DNA from: Verrucomicrobiota bacterium
GTDB lineage: Bacteria > Verrucomicrobiota > Verrucomicrobiia > Verrucomicrobiales > DEV007
Assembly: GCA_030625775.1 (NCBI GenBank)
Contig: DAOUQC010000007.1
Span: forward strand, 1-64,000
Reading direction: 5' to 3'
DNA length: 64,000 bases
Every line of letters starts with the position of its first letter. Positions within the stretch are counted from its first letter, which is position 1. Below the pieces are notes generated by a model. It was not told where the DNA came from, made no database searches, and saw nothing but the letters and a program-made list of their open reading frames with translations. Below are positions 62,341-64,000 of this stretch, in pieces. Made by a program: the position numbers and the translations under genes.

Positions 62341-64000
62341 TGAAAACGGGACAAGGATTGATCGTGATTGGTTTGGTATTATGGTCAATGGTCTATGCTG
62401 GGTATGGGAGTGAAAATAGCCATGAGTCTTTGCAAGCGGCAATCGAACACATCTCCCAATCTTTCGGAAAGAATTACCCAGACGGACCTAAGTACCTGGC
62501 TGCATTGGACAGGATCGCTGATTCTTCCAGCCAGGCATTTAAGGATTTGCAGCGCGAGGCTTTGATTGCCAACCCCCTTGTCAGTCGGCATCCGATCCTT
62601 TTTGTCGAACGTCGGCAGTATCCTAGCGATCACCATAATACGGGCAATCTGTTTCAGGCAGGTGAGGTCAATGCCAAAAAGTTTGAATTCATGGCCGGGG
62701 GTGCGCTTAAGACTGTGAACCTTGCAAATGGAGAGGTAAAGGCACTCATCCATTCAGATCGTGGTATGCCGCGTGATCCGGAAGTTCGCTTTGACGGGAA
62801 GGAGATTGTTTTTTCCCTGCGCCACGGCCCCAGGGATGATTACCACATTTACAAGATCAAACCCGATGGGTCTGATCTTGTGCAGCTAACTTTTGCTAAT
62901 GGGGTGAGTGACACAGACCCATTTTATCTTTCAGATGGAGGTATTGCATTCGGCTCGACGCGGGAGCCGAAGTACTGCGCCTGTAACCGCCATATCATGC
63001 GCAACCTGTTTCGAATGGAGTCTGATGGTGCGAATATTCTGCAGATAGGCAAGAGTATCGAGAATGAGGGTCATGGGATTCAGATGCCCGATGGGTCTCT
63101 ATTGTACAATCGGTGGGAGTATGTGGATCGCAACTTTGGAGGTGGGCAGGGACTCTGGCTTAGTAACCCTGACGGCACCGGTCACAATCTTTATTACGGC
63201 CAGAGCACTCCTCATGCTATGCTCAATGCGCGTCCGATTCCCGGCAGCAATAAAATAATCTGTATCCTGTCATCCTGCCATGACCGTCCCTGGGGTGCAC
63301 TTACTATCCTGGATCGTACGTTGGGAGCAGAGGGAAAAAAGCCCGTAATTCAAACATGGCCAGCATCGGCGCGTGATCTTATTGCAGGCAAAGAAAGTAA
63401 CTACGCCGACAGTGGTGGGTTCGACGTCTTCAAGAAGGTTCTCCCAAAGTATGAGGACCCTTTTGCGCTGGATGAACATACATTCCTGGTTTCCCGCCTT
63501 GTTGGTTCAGATGAAAAAATGGGTATTTATCTGGTCGACACTTTTGGCAATGAATTTCTCCTGCACATGGCTGATTCGAATATGGGCTGTTATGACCCGA
63601 TGCCAGCCGCGCCATCGAAGACACCAGCTGTGGTTCCTGCCAGGCGCAACTATACTGATAAGAATGGTTATTTTTTTGTTGCCAACGTTTATGAGGGCAC
63701 CCATCTGAAAGGAGTAAAGTCTGGATCGGTGAAATCGATTCGTGTGGTCGAGGGCCCTCCAAAACTATTCTGGACCGAGGGTCGCTGGGATGGACAGGGG
63801 AGGGAATCGCCTGCAATGAACTGGCACGATTTTAACAATAAGACTATTCTAGGAACCGTGCCAGTGTCGGAAGACGGCTCTGCGTATTTTGAAGTTCCAG
63901 CTGATCGGTTTGTTTTTTTTCAGATGCTGGATGACAAGGGGAAGATGATCCAGTCCATGCGTAGCGGTGTGGTGGTTCAACCCGGTGAGTTGAATTCTTG
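62341..64000 (+). CDS. HzsA-related protein (partial, runs off the window)
   Basis: The frame is open to the window end, giving 553 residues. It has a signal peptide (MKTGQGLIVIGLVLWSMVYA) and propeller repeats (IYKIKPDGSDLVQLTF, LFRMESDGANILQIG, RWEYVDRNFGGG). TVPVSEDGSAYFEVPADR is the same junction as in the paralog on the other strand, where it precedes the first CxxCH. The visible part contains no heme motif yet, but the frame stops at PGELNS, where the paralog has PGEMLS and then CIGCH. Expect CxxCH in the next bases. It is a paralog, not a copy: identity is patchy. Confidence 0.85.

Overview
The window looks like a chromosomal segment of a Planctomycetota-Verrucomicrobiota-Chlamydiota (PVC) superphylum bacterium, most likely an aquatic Verrucomicrobiota. 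The basis is the protein families: a PVC-type dehydrogenase with HEAT repeats and a CxxCH heme site, a DUF1800/DUF1501 pair, two SHD1-like domains, two HzsA-related multiheme proteins and four sulfatase domains. The assignment is inferred; there is no rRNA or marker gene here. I saw no tRNA, rRNA, CRISPR array or transposase.

Layout: 1-8.0 kb holds the end of a Gfo/Idh/MocA oxidoreductase, a 1535-aa PVC dehydrogenase/cytochrome, an anchored protein of unknown function and an esterase-like hydrolase. 8.2-12.0 kb holds an MBL hydrolase, a porin, moaA and a MOSC protein. 12.2-22.4 kb is a leftward respiratory operon: a tetraheme c-type cytochrome, a NapA-type molybdoenzyme, two NapG-like ferredoxins, three NapH-like membrane iron-sulfur proteins, a periplasmic protein of unknown function and a NapF-like ferredoxin. 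NapB, NapC and NapD are not present. MoaA and MOSC, convergent with it, fit its molybdenum cofactor need.

22.6-27 kb is a small polysaccharide locus (GH5 plus two sulfatases). 27.1-33.6 kb holds small membrane proteins, a four-gene operon joined by 4-nt overlaps (membrane protein, AMP-ligase, acyl carrier protein, B12-radical SAM), and a DUF2157/GDYXXLXY pair. 33.7-36.1 kb has a sulfatase that appears to lack two metal ligands and an SHD1-hydrolase. 36.3-42.6 kb is an island-like arrangement: a decayed copy of the comM 3' part, a foreign-looking DUF5722-sulfatase fusion, then intact comM.

42.9-48.6 kb is a tightly packed carbohydrate operon (SDR, ROK kinase, SIS protein, FAD oxidoreductase, phosphotriesterase-like lactonase, sugar epimerase). 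48.7-53.0 kb is a MacB-like ABC exporter with its adaptor. 53.1-57.3 kb has the DUF1800/DUF1501 pair, a membrane protein and a Planctomycete-type cytochrome. 57.3-59.5 kb is a von Willebrand A protein with six repeats. 59.7-64.0 kb is a divergent pair of HzsA-related proteins, the second running off the window. The recurring themes are periplasmic c-type cytochromes, nitrate-type respiration and breakdown of sulfated polysaccharides.
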